Origin: Candidatus Accumulibacter meliphilus
GTDB lineage: Bacteria > Pseudomonadota > Gammaproteobacteria > Burkholderiales > Rhodocyclaceae
Assembly (NCBI GenBank): GCA_003332265.1
Contig: QPGA01000002.1
Span: 13,037-64,111, forward strand
Length of the DNA stretch: 51,075 bases
Direction: 5' to 3'
The translations under genes and the position numbers were made by a program. This document shows, one piece after another, positions 18,843 through 28,759 of the stretch. The notes beneath the pieces were generated by a model. That model was given only the letters and a program-made list of their open reading frames with translations, ran no database searches and was not told the DNA's origin. Numbering within the stretch: position 1 is the stretch's first letter; every line of letters starts with the position of its first letter.

Positions 18843-19525
18843 TGGCTACCTACGACCTCGAAGAACAGGAACAGATCGCCGAGATCAAGGCCTGGTGGAA
18901 GCAGTATGGCAATCTGATGGTGGGCATTGTCACCGCCGTCTCGATCGGCGTTATCGCCTGGCAAGGCTGGAACTGGTATCAACGCGGGCAGGCGGCCAAG
19001 GCATCGATGGTCTACGGAGTGTTGCAGAAGGCGGTCGTTGAAGACGATTCGCAGCGCGTCAAGACGGCCAGCGGTGAATTGCTCGAGAAATTCGGTGGCA
19101 CGGCTTACGCGCCGCTGGCGGCGCTGTCGGCGGCCAAGATCATGGTCGACGCCGGGGATACGAAGACAGCCAAGTTGCAGTTGCTGTGGGTGATCGAAAA
19201 CGGCGAGCATGAGCTGCGCGATCTGGCGCGCTTGCGCCTGGCGGCCGTGCTGCTTGACGAAAAAGCCTACGACGAAGCGCTGCGCCAGCTTGACGGGGGT
19301 AGCGGTGCCGGCTTCTCGGCCCTGTACCTGAACATGCGTGGCGACGTGTTCAGCGCCGCGGGGAAAAAGACCGAGGCGCGTGAAGCCTACCAGGGCGCCC
19401 TGGCCAGGCTCGATCAAGGCGACCCGAGTGGCAAGGGAAGAAACACCCTGCAGGCTTCTCAGGCCAATGCCGCCTACCGCGAAGTGCTGCAGCTGAAGCT
19501 CGACGCGCTTGGGGAGAGCAGTTGA
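18842..19525 (+). CDS. yfgM: YfgM-family membrane protein, SecYEG-associated periplasmic chaperone
   Basis: A 227-residue inner-membrane protein with a cytoplasmic N-terminus ([19 protein letters not shown]), one membrane helix (about 25-45) and a periplasmic TPR-like helical domain. E. coli YfgM binds PpiD at the Sec translocon and assists secreted proteins. ATG 18842 (TAATG overlap with hisS) is chosen over the GTG-like start a few codons earlier. The gene order hisS-yfgM-bamB is conserved. Confidence 0.93.
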   Translation: MATYDLEEQEQIAEIKAWWKQYGNLMVGIVTAVSIGVIAWQGWNWYQRGQAAKASMVYGVLQKAVVEDDSQRVKTASGELLEKFGGTAYAPLAALSAAKIMVDAGDTKTAKLQLLWVIENGEHELRDLARLRLAAVLLDEKAYDEALRQLDGGSGAGFSALYLNMRGDVFSAAGKKTEAREAYQGALARLDQGDPSGKGRNTLQASQANAAYREVLQLKLDALGESS

Positions 19526-20676
19526 TGAGGCGTATGCTTGTCGCGACAGTGCTGCCGGTACTGCTGCCAGCGTTGCTGGCTGGCTGTTCGAGCTTCGATG
19601 CGCTGAATCCGTTTGCCAGTAGCGGACCGAAAATGGCCGAGTTGCAGCCAATCCAGGCGACAGCGCAGGCGCGAGTGGTCTGGCGGGACGATGTCGGCAA
19701 AGGCAAGCCCTATACCTTCGTTCCGGCGGTGGTCGGGTCCACCACCTACGCGGCAGCTCGCGACGGCACGGTTGTTCGTTTCGACGATGGCCGGCCAGTG
19801 TGGCGAATCAAGGCCGAAAAACAGCTCTCGGGGGGCGTTGGCGCCGATCAACGGCTGCTGGCGGTGGGCACCGTCAAGGGTGAGGTTCTGGCATTTGACG
19901 CCGCCGATGGCAAACTGCTGTGGGAAGCCAAGACCAGCAGCGAGGTATTGGCGCCGCCAGCGGTGGCTGGCGGGCTGGTGATCGTGCGCAGCGGCGATCA
20001 TCGCCTGACTGCCTACGGCGCCGTCGACGGAAGCCGCAAGTGGATCTACCAACGTCCGACGCCACCGCTTTCGGTGCGTGTGATGGCGGCTCCGGTGGTC
20101 GTCGACAAGTATGTTTTCGTCGGCTTTCCCGGCGGCAAACTGATTGCTGTCAACGCCGACAATGGTGCACCGCTCTGGGAGGGGACGGTCGCCTTGCCAA
20201 AAGGCGCCACCGAACTCGACCGCATCGCCGACGTCAGCAGCCTGCCGGTCATCGATGGACAAATGATTTGCGCGGTCGCTTTTCAGGGGCGCACTTCCTG
20301 TTTCGACCTTGGCACCGGGAACCTGATGTGGGGGCGCGACATTTCCAGTTCGGCGGGTTTGTCGATCGATAGTCGCTACGTGTACGTCTCCGACGACCAG
20401 GGGGCCGTGCATGCCCTCGACAAAGCGACCGGGTCGAGCATCTGGAAGCAGGACCAGCTCTTCCTGCGTCAGTTGACTTCGCCGCTGGCCAGCGAAGGTC
20501 TGGTCGCCGTCGCTGACGTTGAGGGAGTGGTGCACCTGCTCAATCGCGACGATGGTTCTTTCGCTGCGCGTCTTAGTACCGATGGCAGCCCGGTACGCGC
20601 ACCCCTGCAAAAGCTCGGTAACGAGTTGTTGTTGCAGACCCAGGGTGGTGGCATCTACGCGATTGGCGTCCAGTGA
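19525..20676 (+). CDS. bamB: Outer membrane beta-barrel assembly lipoprotein BamB
   Basis: Lipoprotein of the BAM complex that inserts outer-membrane proteins. The 383 residues start with a lipoprotein signal, LLPALLAGC (lipidated Cys21), then an eight-bladed PQQ-like propeller with repeats such as [17 protein letters not shown] and GAPLWEG. ATG 19525 overlaps the yfgM stop by one base. The frame also allows a TTG one codon earlier. Confidence 0.95.
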   Translation: MRRMLVATVLPVLLPALLAGCSSFDALNPFASSGPKMAELQPIQATAQARVVWRDDVGKGKPYTFVPAVVGSTTYAAARDGTVVRFDDGRPVWRIKAEKQLSGGVGADQRLLAVGTVKGEVLAFDAADGKLLWEAKTSSEVLAPPAVAGGLVIVRSGDHRLTAYGAVDGSRKWIYQRPTPPLSVRVMAAPVVVDKYVFVGFPGGKLIAVNADNGAPLWEGTVALPKGATELDRIADVSSLPVIDGQMICAVAFQGRTSCFDLGTGNLMWGRDISSSAGLSIDSRYVYVSDDQGAVHALDKATGSSIWKQDQLFLRQLTSPLASEGLVAVADVEGVVHLLNRDDGSFAARLSTDGSPVRAPLQKLGNELLLQTQGGGIYAIGVQ

Positions 20677-20737
20677 TCGAGAGACAATCCGCAGCACTGG
20701 CCTTGCCCGGCGCGCTTCCAGGTGCGGGCCGCTGCCA

Positions 20738-22195
20738 ATGAAGCCGAGCATCGTCCTTGTCGGGCGCCCGAATGTCGGCAAGTCCACCCTCTTCAATCGG
20801 CTGACCAGAACGCGTGACGCGCTGGTTGCCGACATACCGGGTCTTACCAGAGATCGCCACTACGGTCACGGAAGACTGGGCAGCAAGCCCTGTCTGGTGA
20901 TCGATACCGGTGGTTTCGAACCGCTTGCCAAGGACGGCATCATGCGCCAGATGGCGCGCCAGACCGAGCAGGCGATCGACGAGGCCGATGTGGTGATCCT
21001 GGTCGTCGACGGCCGCACCGGCATCACGCCGCTGGACAAGGAAATCTCCAGGCGGCTGCGCCAGTCGGGGGGGGCGGTTTTCGTGGCGGTCAACAAGGCC
21101 GAAGGAATGCAGCACGGTCTGGTGATCGCCGACTTTCATGAACTTGGCCTTGGCGAGCCGGTGGCCATCTCGGCGACCCACGGCGAGGGGGTGCGGGCGC
21201 TCCTCGACCTGGCGCTGGAGCCTTTTCCCGAGCCAGCGGACGACGAAGCAGAGAGTGACATCGTTCGGGTGGCCATCGTCGGCCGCCCGAACGTTGGCAA
21301 GAGCACGATGATCAACGCGCTGCTCGGCGAAGAGCGGGTCATCGCCTTCGACCAGCCGGGAACCACGCGCGATGCCATTCACGTCGATTTCGAGCGTGCC
21401 GGTAGAAAATATACGCTCATCGATACGGCCGGCCTGCGGCGCCGCGGCAAGGTTTTCGAGAGCATCGAAAAGTTCTCGGTGATCAAGACGCTGCAAGCCA
21501 TCGAGGAGGCACACGTGGTGGTCCTGGTTGTCGACGCACGCCAGGATATCGGTGAGCAGGATGCGCATATTGCTGGTTTCATCCGCGAATCGGGTCGTGC
21601 GCTGGTGCTTGCCGTGAACAAGTGGGATGGGCTGGACTCCTATGTTCGCGAACAGATCAAGGGGTCTCTGGAAAGCCAGCTGGCATTCATTGATTTCGCC
21701 CGTTTCCACTACGTTTCGGCATTGCAGGCGCAGGGGCTGGAAGGGCTTTTCCGTTCGGTCGATGCGGCCTACAAGGCGGCCATCGCCGATCTGCCGACGC
21801 CGCAATTGACCCGAACACTGATCGACGCGGTGGCCAGGCAAGCGCCACCGCGCGCCGGGCTGTTCCGGCCGAAGCTGCGCTACGCCCATCAGGGCGGCCG
21901 CAATCCGCCGCTGATCGTGATCCATGGCAATGCCCTCGACAAACTGCCGGAATCGTATCGCCGCTATCTCGAGCACATCTTTCGCGAGGTGTTCAAGTTG
22001 CAGGGGACGCCATTGCGCATCCAGTTCAATGTCTCCAGCAACCCCTTTGCCGACAAAAAGGCGCCTGATGAGGGGCGGAGGCAGCACAAATCTGTTGCCA
22101 AGCCCAAAGCCGCGGCGAGAAGTCCAGCCAGGCCCGGGTCTGTGCGCAAGGAAGCGGTCACCGCGAAGCCGAAGAGGCCGCCCGTCGCTCGCTGA
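20738..22195 (+). CDS. der: Ribosome-associated GTPase Der (EngA)
   Basis: Essential GTPase with two tandem G domains, needed for 50S subunit maturation. In 485 residues the Walker A motif GRPNVGKST occurs twice (about residues 8-16 and 184-192), with the second domain's NKWD at about 292-295, followed by a KH-like domain (about 355-440) and a basic tail rich in Lys, Arg, Ala and Pro. In the first domain the usual NKxD reads NKAE. ATG 20738 fits [14 protein letters not shown]. It ends the housekeeping run. Confidence 0.97.
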   Translation: MKPSIVLVGRPNVGKSTLFNRLTRTRDALVADIPGLTRDRHYGHGRLGSKPCLVIDTGGFEPLAKDGIMRQMARQTEQAIDEADVVILVVDGRTGITPLDKEISRRLRQSGGAVFVAVNKAEGMQHGLVIADFHELGLGEPVAISATHGEGVRALLDLALEPFPEPADDEAESDIVRVAIVGRPNVGKSTMINALLGEERVIAFDQPGTTRDAIHVDFERAGRKYTLIDTAGLRRRGKVFESIEKFSVIKTLQAIEEAHVVVLVVDARQDIGEQDAHIAGFIRESGRALVLAVNKWDGLDSYVREQIKGSLESQLAFIDFARFHYVSALQAQGLEGLFRSVDAAYKAAIADLPTPQLTRTLIDAVARQAPPRAGLFRPKLRYAHQGGRNPPLIVIHGNALDKLPESYRRYLEHIFREVFKLQGTPLRIQFNVSSNPFADKKAPDEGRRQHKSVAKPKAAARSPARPGSVRKEAVTAKPKRPPVAR

Positions 22196-22545
22196 GCGGC
22201 ACTCGCCGCGGCTAAGCCGATCGGCGTCGCGGTATTGCCGACCGTCATTAGCCGCGCCTTGGCGATTTCCAGGGACCACGCGGCACGCTGGGTGCTTGCG
22301 CGACTTTCACATTAAATCCTTACAATCGCTGCACTCCGGTTGCGCTGACCGGCTTTTCAACGGATGATGAAGGCCACTGTGGTGCTGGGCGCGTGTCGTG
22401 TGCCAGCGGGCGGCGCGCAAGGAAGAAGGCGATTGCCGATGCAGTGGCGGGGCGGGGAGGGAAAAAATGGCCTGACACGCCCGTCCGGTGCCCACTTTTG
22501 GAGCTCAAACTTGGCCGAAAAACGAACGTATCTGGAAGATGCAAG
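22196..22545. other. Gap between der and the phosphatase gene
   Basis: The stretch contains repeat core copy B at 22294-22315. TTGCGC at 22296-22301 within it and TACAAT at 22321-22326 could act as a poor promoter (19-base spacer). No gene was recognised in the remainder; an upstream extension of the phosphatase frame has no family features. Confidence 0.45.
22294..22315 (+). repeat. Interspersed repeat, copy B (core only)
   Basis: Identical over 22 bases to the core of copy A (3231-3252) and one base different from copy C (28756-28777, inverted). The CCCTTCTCCC-type flank of copies A and C is absent here. Confidence 0.75.
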
Positions 22546-23076
22546 GTGATCAAGGTTCTATTTGTTTGCATGGGGAATATCTGCCGCTCGCCAACGGCCG
22601 AGGGCGTTGTTCGGCAGATGTTGCGTCGCAAGGAACTGGACGACAGAGTCGAGGTGGATTCGGCCGGAACGCACGGCTATCACGTTGGCGAGGCGCCGGA
22701 TCAACGCACCCAACGAGCGGCTGCCATTCGCACCTATGATCTATCCGACATGCGCGCGCGCAAGGTGGCGGCCCAGGACCTCGACTATTTTGATCTGATT
22801 CTGGCCATGGATCACAATAACCTCTCGGTTCTACAACGCATCTGCCCGCCCGAAAAGCACGATCGGCTGGGGCTGTTCATGAGTTATTCCAAGAACTTCG
22901 ACGACGACGAAGTGCCGGATCCTTACTACGGTCTTGGCCACGGTTTCGATCTGGTCCTGGACATGGTCGAGGATGCTGCCGATGGCTTGATCGAGAGCCT
23001 CGAGCAACGTTTGCGCGCTGAGGCCAACGCCGACAGCGAACAAGCGCTGCGGAATCACCACGACAGTACCGGCTGA
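22546..23076 (+). CDS. Low-molecular-weight protein tyrosine phosphatase
   Basis: Cytoplasmic phosphatase of the arsenate-reductase-like fold. The P-loop CMGNICRS (Cys8, Arg14) is near the N-terminus and the general acid is in VPDPYYG (Asp125). GTG 22546 with GGAAG 7 bases upstream is preferred; the frame is open back to 22393 but that part has no family similarity. At 176 residues it is slightly longer than typical, owing to a C-terminal tail. No exopolysaccharide or kinase partner lies beside it, so the target is unknown. Confidence 0.92.
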   Translation: MIKVLFVCMGNICRSPTAEGVVRQMLRRKELDDRVEVDSAGTHGYHVGEAPDQRTQRAAAIRTYDLSDMRARKVAAQDLDYFDLILAMDHNNLSVLQRICPPEKHDRLGLFMSYSKNFDDDEVPDPYYGLGHGFDLVLDMVEDAADGLIESLEQRLRAEANADSEQALRNHHDSTG

Positions 23077-23141
23077 CGGGTCCCATCCACCTGGCACGCT
23101 GATCTGGCGGGTCGCATCGAGCTGTCGCGCGGCGACATTGC

Positions 23142-23963
23142 TCAGGGCTGGGTCAGAGCGATCCTGAAGCCACTGCTGCGCGGCCGGTAGGCTGGTTCGA
23201 TGCGGCTACGGTTGGCCGAACGTGCGTAGCGGCCGGGGTCGCTCCAGGTGCCACCGCGCAGCACCCGTTGCTTGCCGTATTTTGCGCCGAGCGGGTCCAC
23301 CTGTCTTTCGCCCGGGTATTCGGCGTACCAGTCGGCACACCATTCCCAAACGTTGCCGTGCATCTCGAACAATCCCCACGGGTTTACCGGCAGCGAGGCG
23401 GCGGGAACCGTTTGCTCGCGATACGGCCCCTGTCGGCCATCGGCGTAGGGATAGCCGCCGTGGTAATTAACCTCTGCAGGGGTGATCTGCTGGCCGAATA
23501 CGAAGGGGGTCGTCGTGCCGGCGCGGCAGGCGTATTCCCATTCCGCTTCGCTTGGCAGGCGCGCCTGCAAGGTGGGCAATCGCCGGTTGAGCTCGCCGAT
23601 AAACCCTTGCGCATCGTGCCAGCTGATGTTCTCGACCGGATTGTCGGCGTGCTCCTGAAAACAGCTCGGGTTGACCGGCCACACAGCCAGCCAAAAGGCT
23701 TGTGTGCAGGCCGTGTCGGCGAGCCAGAAACCATGGCTCAACCTTACTTCGTGCAGCTTTTCGGCGTGCCCACGCTCGGCTTCGTCGGCCGGCGAACCCA
23801 TAAGAAACTCTCCCGCTTCGATCCAGCGAAAGACCTGGCGCGCGTGACCGACGCGCAACACCAGCGAGCGTCCGAACGAGTCTTCGACGAAGTCACTCGT
23901 CAACAGCGCGGGGCATGGGTCAGCGAGCAGGATTTCAGCGTTTTCGGGGCGGACAGCGGGCAT
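23142..23963 (-). CDS. SUMF1/formylglycine-generating-enzyme-fold protein
   Basis: A 273-residue protein, with an N-terminal stretch of about 45 residues followed by the SUMF1 fold: GEFLMGS, PVENISWHDA, LPSEAEWEYACRAG, FEMHGNVWEWCADWY, RVLRGGTWSD and SSGFRIA. The cysteines that bind copper in true formylglycine-generating enzymes, within the segment after RGG[ST]W, are missing (GGTWSDPGRYARSANRSR), so sulfatase activation is unlikely. A substrate- or ligand-binding role is more likely. ATG 23963 is used; TTG 23978 is possible. It converges with the phosphatase gene and is divergent from the OmpR regulator. Confidence 0.82.
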   Translation of the reverse strand: MPAVRPENAEILLADPCPALLTSDFVEDSFGRSLVLRVGHARQVFRWIEAGEFLMGSPADEAERGHAEKLHEVRLSHGFWLADTACTQAFWLAVWPVNPSCFQEHADNPVENISWHDAQGFIGELNRRLPTLQARLPSEAEWEYACRAGTTTPFVFGQQITPAEVNYHGGYPYADGRQGPYREQTVPAASLPVNPWGLFEMHGNVWEWCADWYAEYPGERQVDPLGAKYGKQRVLRGGTWSDPGRYARSANRSRIEPAYRPRSSGFRIALTQP

Positions 23964-24399
23964 CAAGAGCTTTCGCAAGAGTGACTGCTGGTACGGGCGA
24001 CGGCATGTGCAAGGTCACAGGCAGGGGGATCAGAGTCAGCAATATACCGCGAAGAACGGCGTTTCTGGTGTCATTTTCGTTAGGCTCGGCGCTCGCCCAG
24101 GGGCTGCCCGCTCGTCTCCTCGAGCGGCTGGCGATGGTGATAAGTGCTGCTGATGCCGCTTGAGTAATAAATTGCACATGCCGGATGGGCAAGGTAAGAT
24201 CACTGGCTAGAGGGGGAAAGGCGGAATACAAAGTGCGATTTGCACGTGAGAGAAGCGTTAGCGGCTTGTGACGTATGCGAATGCGCGGCTGCTTTTCGCT
24301 TCGGCGTCCTGCGCTCGCGCACAGAATGCGCCGTTGGCGCCCTTTCCAGAGTTTGTTGTCGGCGACGTGAGTTTTCGCCCCCTGGCCTGACTAGCTGCC
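23964..24399. other. Divergent intergenic region between the SUMF1 gene and the OmpR regulator
   Basis: These 436 bases contain a possible rightward promoter at 24172-24200 and a small inverted repeat GTGC-GATTT-GCAC at about 24234-24246. I did not recognise any gene; frames that overlap the regulator start have no family features. Confidence 0.45.
24172..24200 (+). promoter_or_regulatory. Possible promoter of the regulator-FecR-kinase operon
   Basis: TTGCAC (24172-24177) and TAAGAT (24195-24200) are separated by the ideal 17 bases. Both boxes are imperfect, and the leader to 24400 would be about 190 bases. Confidence 0.3.
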
Positions 24400-25101
24400 A
24401 TGAGAGTTGCTTTCCTGGAAGACGAGCCCGTTTTGGCTGCGACCGTCAGCATTTGGCTGCGCCAAGCTGGCTACGAAGTCGAGTGCTTCAGCAGCGGCGT
24501 GGCATGCGCGCGAGCGGTCGAGCGCGGCGGTTTCGACCTCTGCCTGCTGGACTGGATGGTGCCCGACCTGTCGGGACTGGAAGTGCTCGCTCGCTTGCAG
24601 ATAAAGCTGCGACATGCCATGCCGCCGGTGGTCTTCTGCACCGGTCGTGACCGTGAAGAGGATGTGGTGAGCGTGCTTGCCGCGGGTGCGGACGACTATA
24701 TCGTCAAGCCGCTTTCGCAACCCTTGCTGCTGGCGCGTTTGCAGGCTGTGACGCGCCGTCAGAAGGGCGGCACTAGGACCTCCTCACTGCAACAGGATTT
24801 CGGGCGCTTGACGGCTGATCATCGCCGACGACAGTTGGCTCTTGACGGTCGCGTGATCGAGCTGACCGAGCGTGAAACTGATCTGGCCCTGTATCTGCTC
24901 CAGAATATTGGTCATGCTTTCAGCCGCGAGTGTCTGATCCAGGTAGTCTGGGCGCTAACGCCCGACGTCAACACGCGAACGCTTGATGTCCACATCAGCA
25001 GTTTGCGCCGAAAGCTTGAGCTTAAGCCAGAATACGGTTGGCGCTTGCTTTCCATTTACGGCCACGGGTACCGCCTGCAGAGAGAAAGGAATTCCTCGTG
25101 A
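24400..25101 (+). CDS. OmpR/PhoB-family response regulator
   Basis: A 233-residue DNA-binding regulator. The receiver (about 1-118) has the acidic pair LEDE (residues 6-9), the phosphorylation site Asp51 (LLDWMVPD), Thr in FCTGRD and the KP lysine (IVKPL). A winged helix (about 135-230) has the usual ERETDLALYLL and TLDVHISSLRRKL. Its stop overlaps the GTG of the next gene. The kinase partner is probably the CHASE2 kinase two genes downstream. The target genes are unknown. Confidence 0.93.
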   Translation: MRVAFLEDEPVLAATVSIWLRQAGYEVECFSSGVACARAVERGGFDLCLLDWMVPDLSGLEVLARLQIKLRHAMPPVVFCTGRDREEDVVSVLAAGADDYIVKPLSQPLLLARLQAVTRRQKGGTRTSSLQQDFGRLTADHRRRQLALDGRVIELTERETDLALYLLQNIGHAFSRECLIQVVWALTPDVNTRTLDVHISSLRRKLELKPEYGWRLLSIYGHGYRLQRERNSS

Positions 25102-26747
25102 AGTCACGGGTTTGGCAGACGCTGTGGCTTGTCGTGTTGCTTGCCGTCGCCTTCGCGGGTGGCGCCAGGGCAGCCGATCAAGGCGAGGAGGTGCCGGTCT
25201 GGCGCTATACGGTGAGGCCGGCTGACACGTTGATCGGCATAGCCGAGCGCTACCTGAGCAAGCCCTGGCAGTGGCCGCTGTTACAGAGGGCCAATAAGGT
25301 CGATGATCCCTACCGGATGCTGCCGGGGACGGTGTTACGCATTCCGGCGACGATGTTGCGGCGTGCTCCCGCCGAGGCGACGATAGCCACCGTCAGCGGC
25401 GAGGCACGCTGGCGTGCTGCTGACGGCGAATGGCAGCCGGCGGTCAACGGCCAGCGACTGGCGTCGGGCAGCACCCTGGAGACACTCGACGACGCCAGCG
25501 TGCTCCTGCGGCTGGCCGATGGCAGCAAGCTGCTGCTCTCGCCAAACTCGCGGATGGTGCTGGATTCCTTGAGTGTGTATGCCGACGGTTTGATGGTCGA
25601 TGCACGCCTGCGTTTGCAGGGCGGCCAGACCGAGGTTACGGCTGATCCTGACCGGCGCAACAATCGGCATATTCAGATCCAGACGCCGTCGGCACAGGCG
25701 GTGGTGCGCGGTACGCGCTTTCGCGTCGGGGTCGAGGGTGATGTGAGCCGTGAGGAAACTCTGCGCGGGCGGGTCGGTGTCAGCGCCGCCGGACGGAGTG
25801 TCAGCGTGCGCCGTGGTCAGGGGACCATCGCTCGCCTCGGCGAGCCGCCAATCAAGCCTGTGCCTTTGCTGCCGGCCCCCGATGCCGCAAGCTTTCCGGC
25901 ACGTTTCGAGCAGTTGCCGTTGCGCTTTCCCGTCCCTCACTTGACGGGGGCGGTTGCGTGGTACGGCGAGATCGCGCCGGATCCCTCCTTCGACCGCCTG
26001 CTGCTCAGCAGAACGGCGCGTGGCGCGGCATTGACCTTCGCCGATCTGCCGAACGGTGAGTATGTTCTGCGCTTGCGTGCGGCCGACGTCAATGGCTTGC
26101 ACGGGCGCGAGGTGCGGCACCGCTTCGTGGTCTTCGCACGGCCGTTCTCGCCAGGGCTGAACAGCCCGGGTGACGCAGCCACGATACGCGTGGCACAGCC
26201 GGTGTTCGCCTGGAGCAAGCTTGTCGATGTCGCCCGCTATCGCCTGCAGCTTGCCAGCGAGCCGGAGTTTGCGCAGCCGCTGCACGATGCCAGCAGCGAG
26301 CAGAACACCTGGCAAGTGCCCATGGATTTGCCAGCTGGGCCACTCTACTGGCGGGTCGCCAGTATCGATAGCGCGGGTCAGCAGGGGCCATGGCGCCCCG
26401 CTGCCGGATTCACCTACAAGCCGGCTCCGGGGGCGGTTGATCTTGGCCGCTCGGCAATCGAAATTCTTGCCGAGACGATCGAGCTCAGGCTGCCGCAAGC
26501 GCCTGACGGGATGACCTACGAGGCCATCCTTTCTTCGGCGGCTGACCTGGTTCCGGTGCTGGCGCAGGCGCAAGCCAGTGATGGCGCATTGAGCCTGCCG
26601 CGTCCCGACGGTGGTTCGTACTACCTTGGTGTCCGCCTGGTGGATAGCGGCGACAACACACCGGGTCCGGCTACGGTACAAGAGCTGGATGTCCCGTATA
26701 GCCGCTTGTGGCTGCTACTCTTGCTGCTGCCTCTGGCGGTTCTTTGA
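25098..26747 (+). CDS. Secreted LysM and FecR-domain envelope protein
   Basis: A 549-residue exported protein. A signal peptide (about 1-27) ends AGGARA-ADQ. A LysM domain (about 36-80, YTVRPADTLIGIAERYL) suggests peptidoglycan binding, and a FecR beta domain (about 95-235, RLADGSKLLLSPNSR and VRGTRFRVGVEGD) follows. Two fibronectin-like segments come next, and the C-terminus is hydrophobic (RLWLLLLLLPLAVL). The GTG at 25098 overlaps the regulator stop and follows AAAGGA. Placed between a regulator and a sensor kinase, it may help sense envelope state. This is inference; no TonB receptor or sigma factor is nearby, so classic FecR signalling does not fit. Confidence 0.85.
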   Translation: MKSRVWQTLWLVVLLAVAFAGGARAADQGEEVPVWRYTVRPADTLIGIAERYLSKPWQWPLLQRANKVDDPYRMLPGTVLRIPATMLRRAPAEATIATVSGEARWRAADGEWQPAVNGQRLASGSTLETLDDASVLLRLADGSKLLLSPNSRMVLDSLSVYADGLMVDARLRLQGGQTEVTADPDRRNNRHIQIQTPSAQAVVRGTRFRVGVEGDVSREETLRGRVGVSAAGRSVSVRRGQGTIARLGEPPIKPVPLLPAPDAASFPARFEQLPLRFPVPHLTGAVAWYGEIAPDPSFDRLLLSRTARGAALTFADLPNGEYVLRLRAADVNGLHGREVRHRFVVFARPFSPGLNSPGDAATIRVAQPVFAWSKLVDVARYRLQLASEPEFAQPLHDASSEQNTWQVPMDLPAGPLYWRVASIDSAGQQGPWRPAAGFTYKPAPGAVDLGRSAIEILAETIELRLPQAPDGMTYEAILSSAADLVPVLAQAQASDGALSLPRPDGGSYYLGVRLVDSGDNTPGPATVQELDVPYSRLWLLLLLLPLAVL

Positions 26748-26752
26748 GGCAC

Positions 26753-28759
26753 GTGAATTCGCCAACCGGTCGCCGCCGTTCCGATGTCCGCCCACTGCGC
26801 TTGTCCGGCTGGCCTGCGCGAGAGACGTTGCTCGTCGCGCTACTGCTGGCAACCATTTCGCTGGCAATCACCGCTAGCGGCGTGCTGCTAAGGGTCGATC
26901 ATCTGCTTTTCGATCTCGGCCAGCGGATCAGCTGGCGTCAGGCTGCGGCCGACGTGTTGATCATTGCCATCGATGAGGAGAGCCTCGACCGCCTTGGCCG
27001 CTGGCCGTGGCCGCGCACGCGGCACGCTCGCCTGCTGGACATCGTCTGCGCTGGCAGGCCGGCAGCGATCGGGATCGATATTGCGTTCAGCGAGGATAGC
27101 GACGATAGCGGTGATCCGTCGGACGACGCCTTGCTCGCCGAGTCCATTGCGCGTTGCGGCAAGGTCGTACTGCCGTTGGTCATCGAATCGACACGTAGCG
27201 GTGGGCAGTTGCTCGAGTCGCCGCCGATAGCGCCGCTGCTTGCGGCAGCGGCCGGAATTGGCCGTATCGGCGTTCACCTCGACGAGGATGGAATCGCACG
27301 TTCCGTGTACCTTCGCGAAGGTATTGGTACCGCCGCATGGCCATTGTTGGCGGAGGAAGTGTTGCGCCTTGGCCAGCAACTGCCGACGGGAATACTCCTT
27401 GAGCCGGTCGCCACCGACCGTCGGGGAGCGCTCCATCAGTTGCTCCGCGAAAACGCGCGTCGCCTGGAATTCGTCGGCCCGCCGGGCAGCGTGCAACGCT
27501 TGTCGTACACCCGCGTTCTGGATGGCCTGATCGCAGCGGAGGCCTTTGCCGACAAAATCGTTCTGATCGGGGTCACGGCAGTTGGTTTGGGAGACTCCCT
27601 GCCGACGCCGGTCTCCGCGCTCGGTCATCCGATGCCCGGCGTCGAAGTTCAGGCCAACGTCCTGCTTTCGCTTCGCGATGGACGGCTGATCACCGAGTTG
27701 GCGCCGCTGCCGACGCTGCTCTTGGCGGCGCTGCTGGCCTGCGTGCCGCTACTCTGGTTGCCGCGTCTGATGGCCCTACCAGGTTTGCTGTGGAGCAGTT
27801 TGTGGGTGCTCACGCTGGGCGCAGCCTGCGCCTTGCTGCCGGTGCTCTGGCAGCTGTGGTTCGCGCCCGCTGGCGCGCTGCTCGCGGGCATGTTCGCCTA
27901 TCCGCTGTGGAGTTGGCGACGCCTCGAGGCGGCACGCGCCCACCTCGACCAGGAACTCCGCCAGCTGCGGCTCATGCTGCCTGAGTGCTCGACGGCGGTA
28001 GCCTTTCCGGCCAAGATCAAGCGCCTTGGATTCGAGCAGCGTATCACCTGGGTGCAGGCCGCACAGCGGACGATGGCCGAACTCGACGCCGGGTGCAAGG
28101 AGACCCTGGCATTCATTTCCCACGACCTGCGGGCACCCTTGGCAGCGGCGGTCGCTCAGCTCGAAAACGAAACACCGAGCGATCCGCAACACCTGCTGCC
28201 ACCGCTCAGGCGCGCGTTGAGCATGGTACAGACCTTTCTGTCGCTGGCTTATGCCGAGGCGCTCGATCCTGGTCGGCTGCCAGAGCTTGACCTCGGCGCA
28301 GTGCTGCATCAGGCGGCCGACGAAATGTTCGCGCTGGCCAGACTGAGGCATCGGCGAATTGTCCGCCAACTGCCCGAGCAGCCGCTGTGGGTCCAGGGCG
28401 ACTTCGAGTTGCTCGAGCGCTGCGCAATCAACCTGCTGGACAATGCGCTGCGCTATGCTCCGGCGTCAACGCTGATCAGCATCGGAATCGATCGGCGGCG
28501 GCGCGGCGAAGTCAGGTTCTGGGTCGAGAACGATGGCACGGCCTTGTCTGCAGAGGAAAAGGACAGACTGTTCCAACGTTTTAGTCGTGGTCGGCAGGGG
28601 AGGGCAAGTGGGTCTAGCACCGGCCTGGGCTTGTATTTTGTGCGTACGGTGGGCGAACGGCATGGCGGGGCAGTCGGCGTCGAATGCGTGGCCGGCAAGG
28701 TCCGTTTTTGGGTCAGTTTGCCTGGCGGTGAAAGCTCGGAGCCCGGCGCTTTGCCTTAA
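26753..28759 (+). CDS. CHASE2-domain sensor histidine kinase
   Basis: A 668-residue membrane kinase. One N-terminal helix (about 23-45) leads to an extracytoplasmic CHASE2 sensor (about 48-315: ADVLIIAIDEESL, GRWPWPRTRHARLL, PMPGVEVQANVLLSL). Three tightly spaced helices (about 325-390) come next, then HisKA with His457 (FISHDLRAPLAA) and an ATPase domain with NLLDNALRYAP and STGLGLYFVR. The start is uncertain: GTG 26753 is used; TTG 26744 would give a 4-base overlap with the preceding stop. It is the likely partner of the OmpR regulator at 24400. The ligand is unknown. Confidence 0.9.
   Translation: MNSPTGRRRSDVRPLRLSGWPARETLLVALLLATISLAITASGVLLRVDHLLFDLGQRISWRQAAADVLIIAIDEESLDRLGRWPWPRTRHARLLDIVCAGRPAAIGIDIAFSEDSDDSGDPSDDALLAESIARCGKVVLPLVIESTRSGGQLLESPPIAPLLAAAAGIGRIGVHLDEDGIARSVYLREGIGTAAWPLLAEEVLRLGQQLPTGILLEPVATDRRGALHQLLRENARRLEFVGPPGSVQRLSYTRVLDGLIAAEAFADKIVLIGVTAVGLGDSLPTPVSALGHPMPGVEVQANVLLSLRDGRLITELAPLPTLLLAALLACVPLLWLPRLMALPGLLWSSLWVLTLGAACALLPVLWQLWFAPAGALLAGMFAYPLWSWRRLEAARAHLDQELRQLRLMLPECSTAVAFPAKIKRLGFEQRITWVQAAQRTMAELDAGCKETLAFISHDLRAPLAAAVAQLENETPSDPQHLLPPLRRALSMVQTFLSLAYAEALDPGRLPELDLGAVLHQAADEMFALARLRHRRIVRQLPEQPLWVQGDFELLERCAINLLDNALRYAPASTLISIGIDRRRRGEVRFWVENDGTALSAEEKDRLFQRFSRGRQGRASGSSTGLGLYFVRTVGERHGGAVGVECVAGKVRFWVSLPGGESSEPGALP

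Noticed and set aside
22393-22545. Longer phosphatase start
   Set aside because: The added residues are low-complexity and basic without family similarity, and GTG 22546 has a good ribosome site.
23142-23978. True formylglycine-generating enzyme
   Set aside because: The paired cysteines needed for activity are absent from the C-terminal segment.
25335-26681. Long open frame antisense to the LysM/FecR gene
   Set aside because: It is a by-product of GC-rich codon use; it has no ribosome site or family motif. The same holds for other long antisense frames, such as 20573-22279 and 41658-43337.
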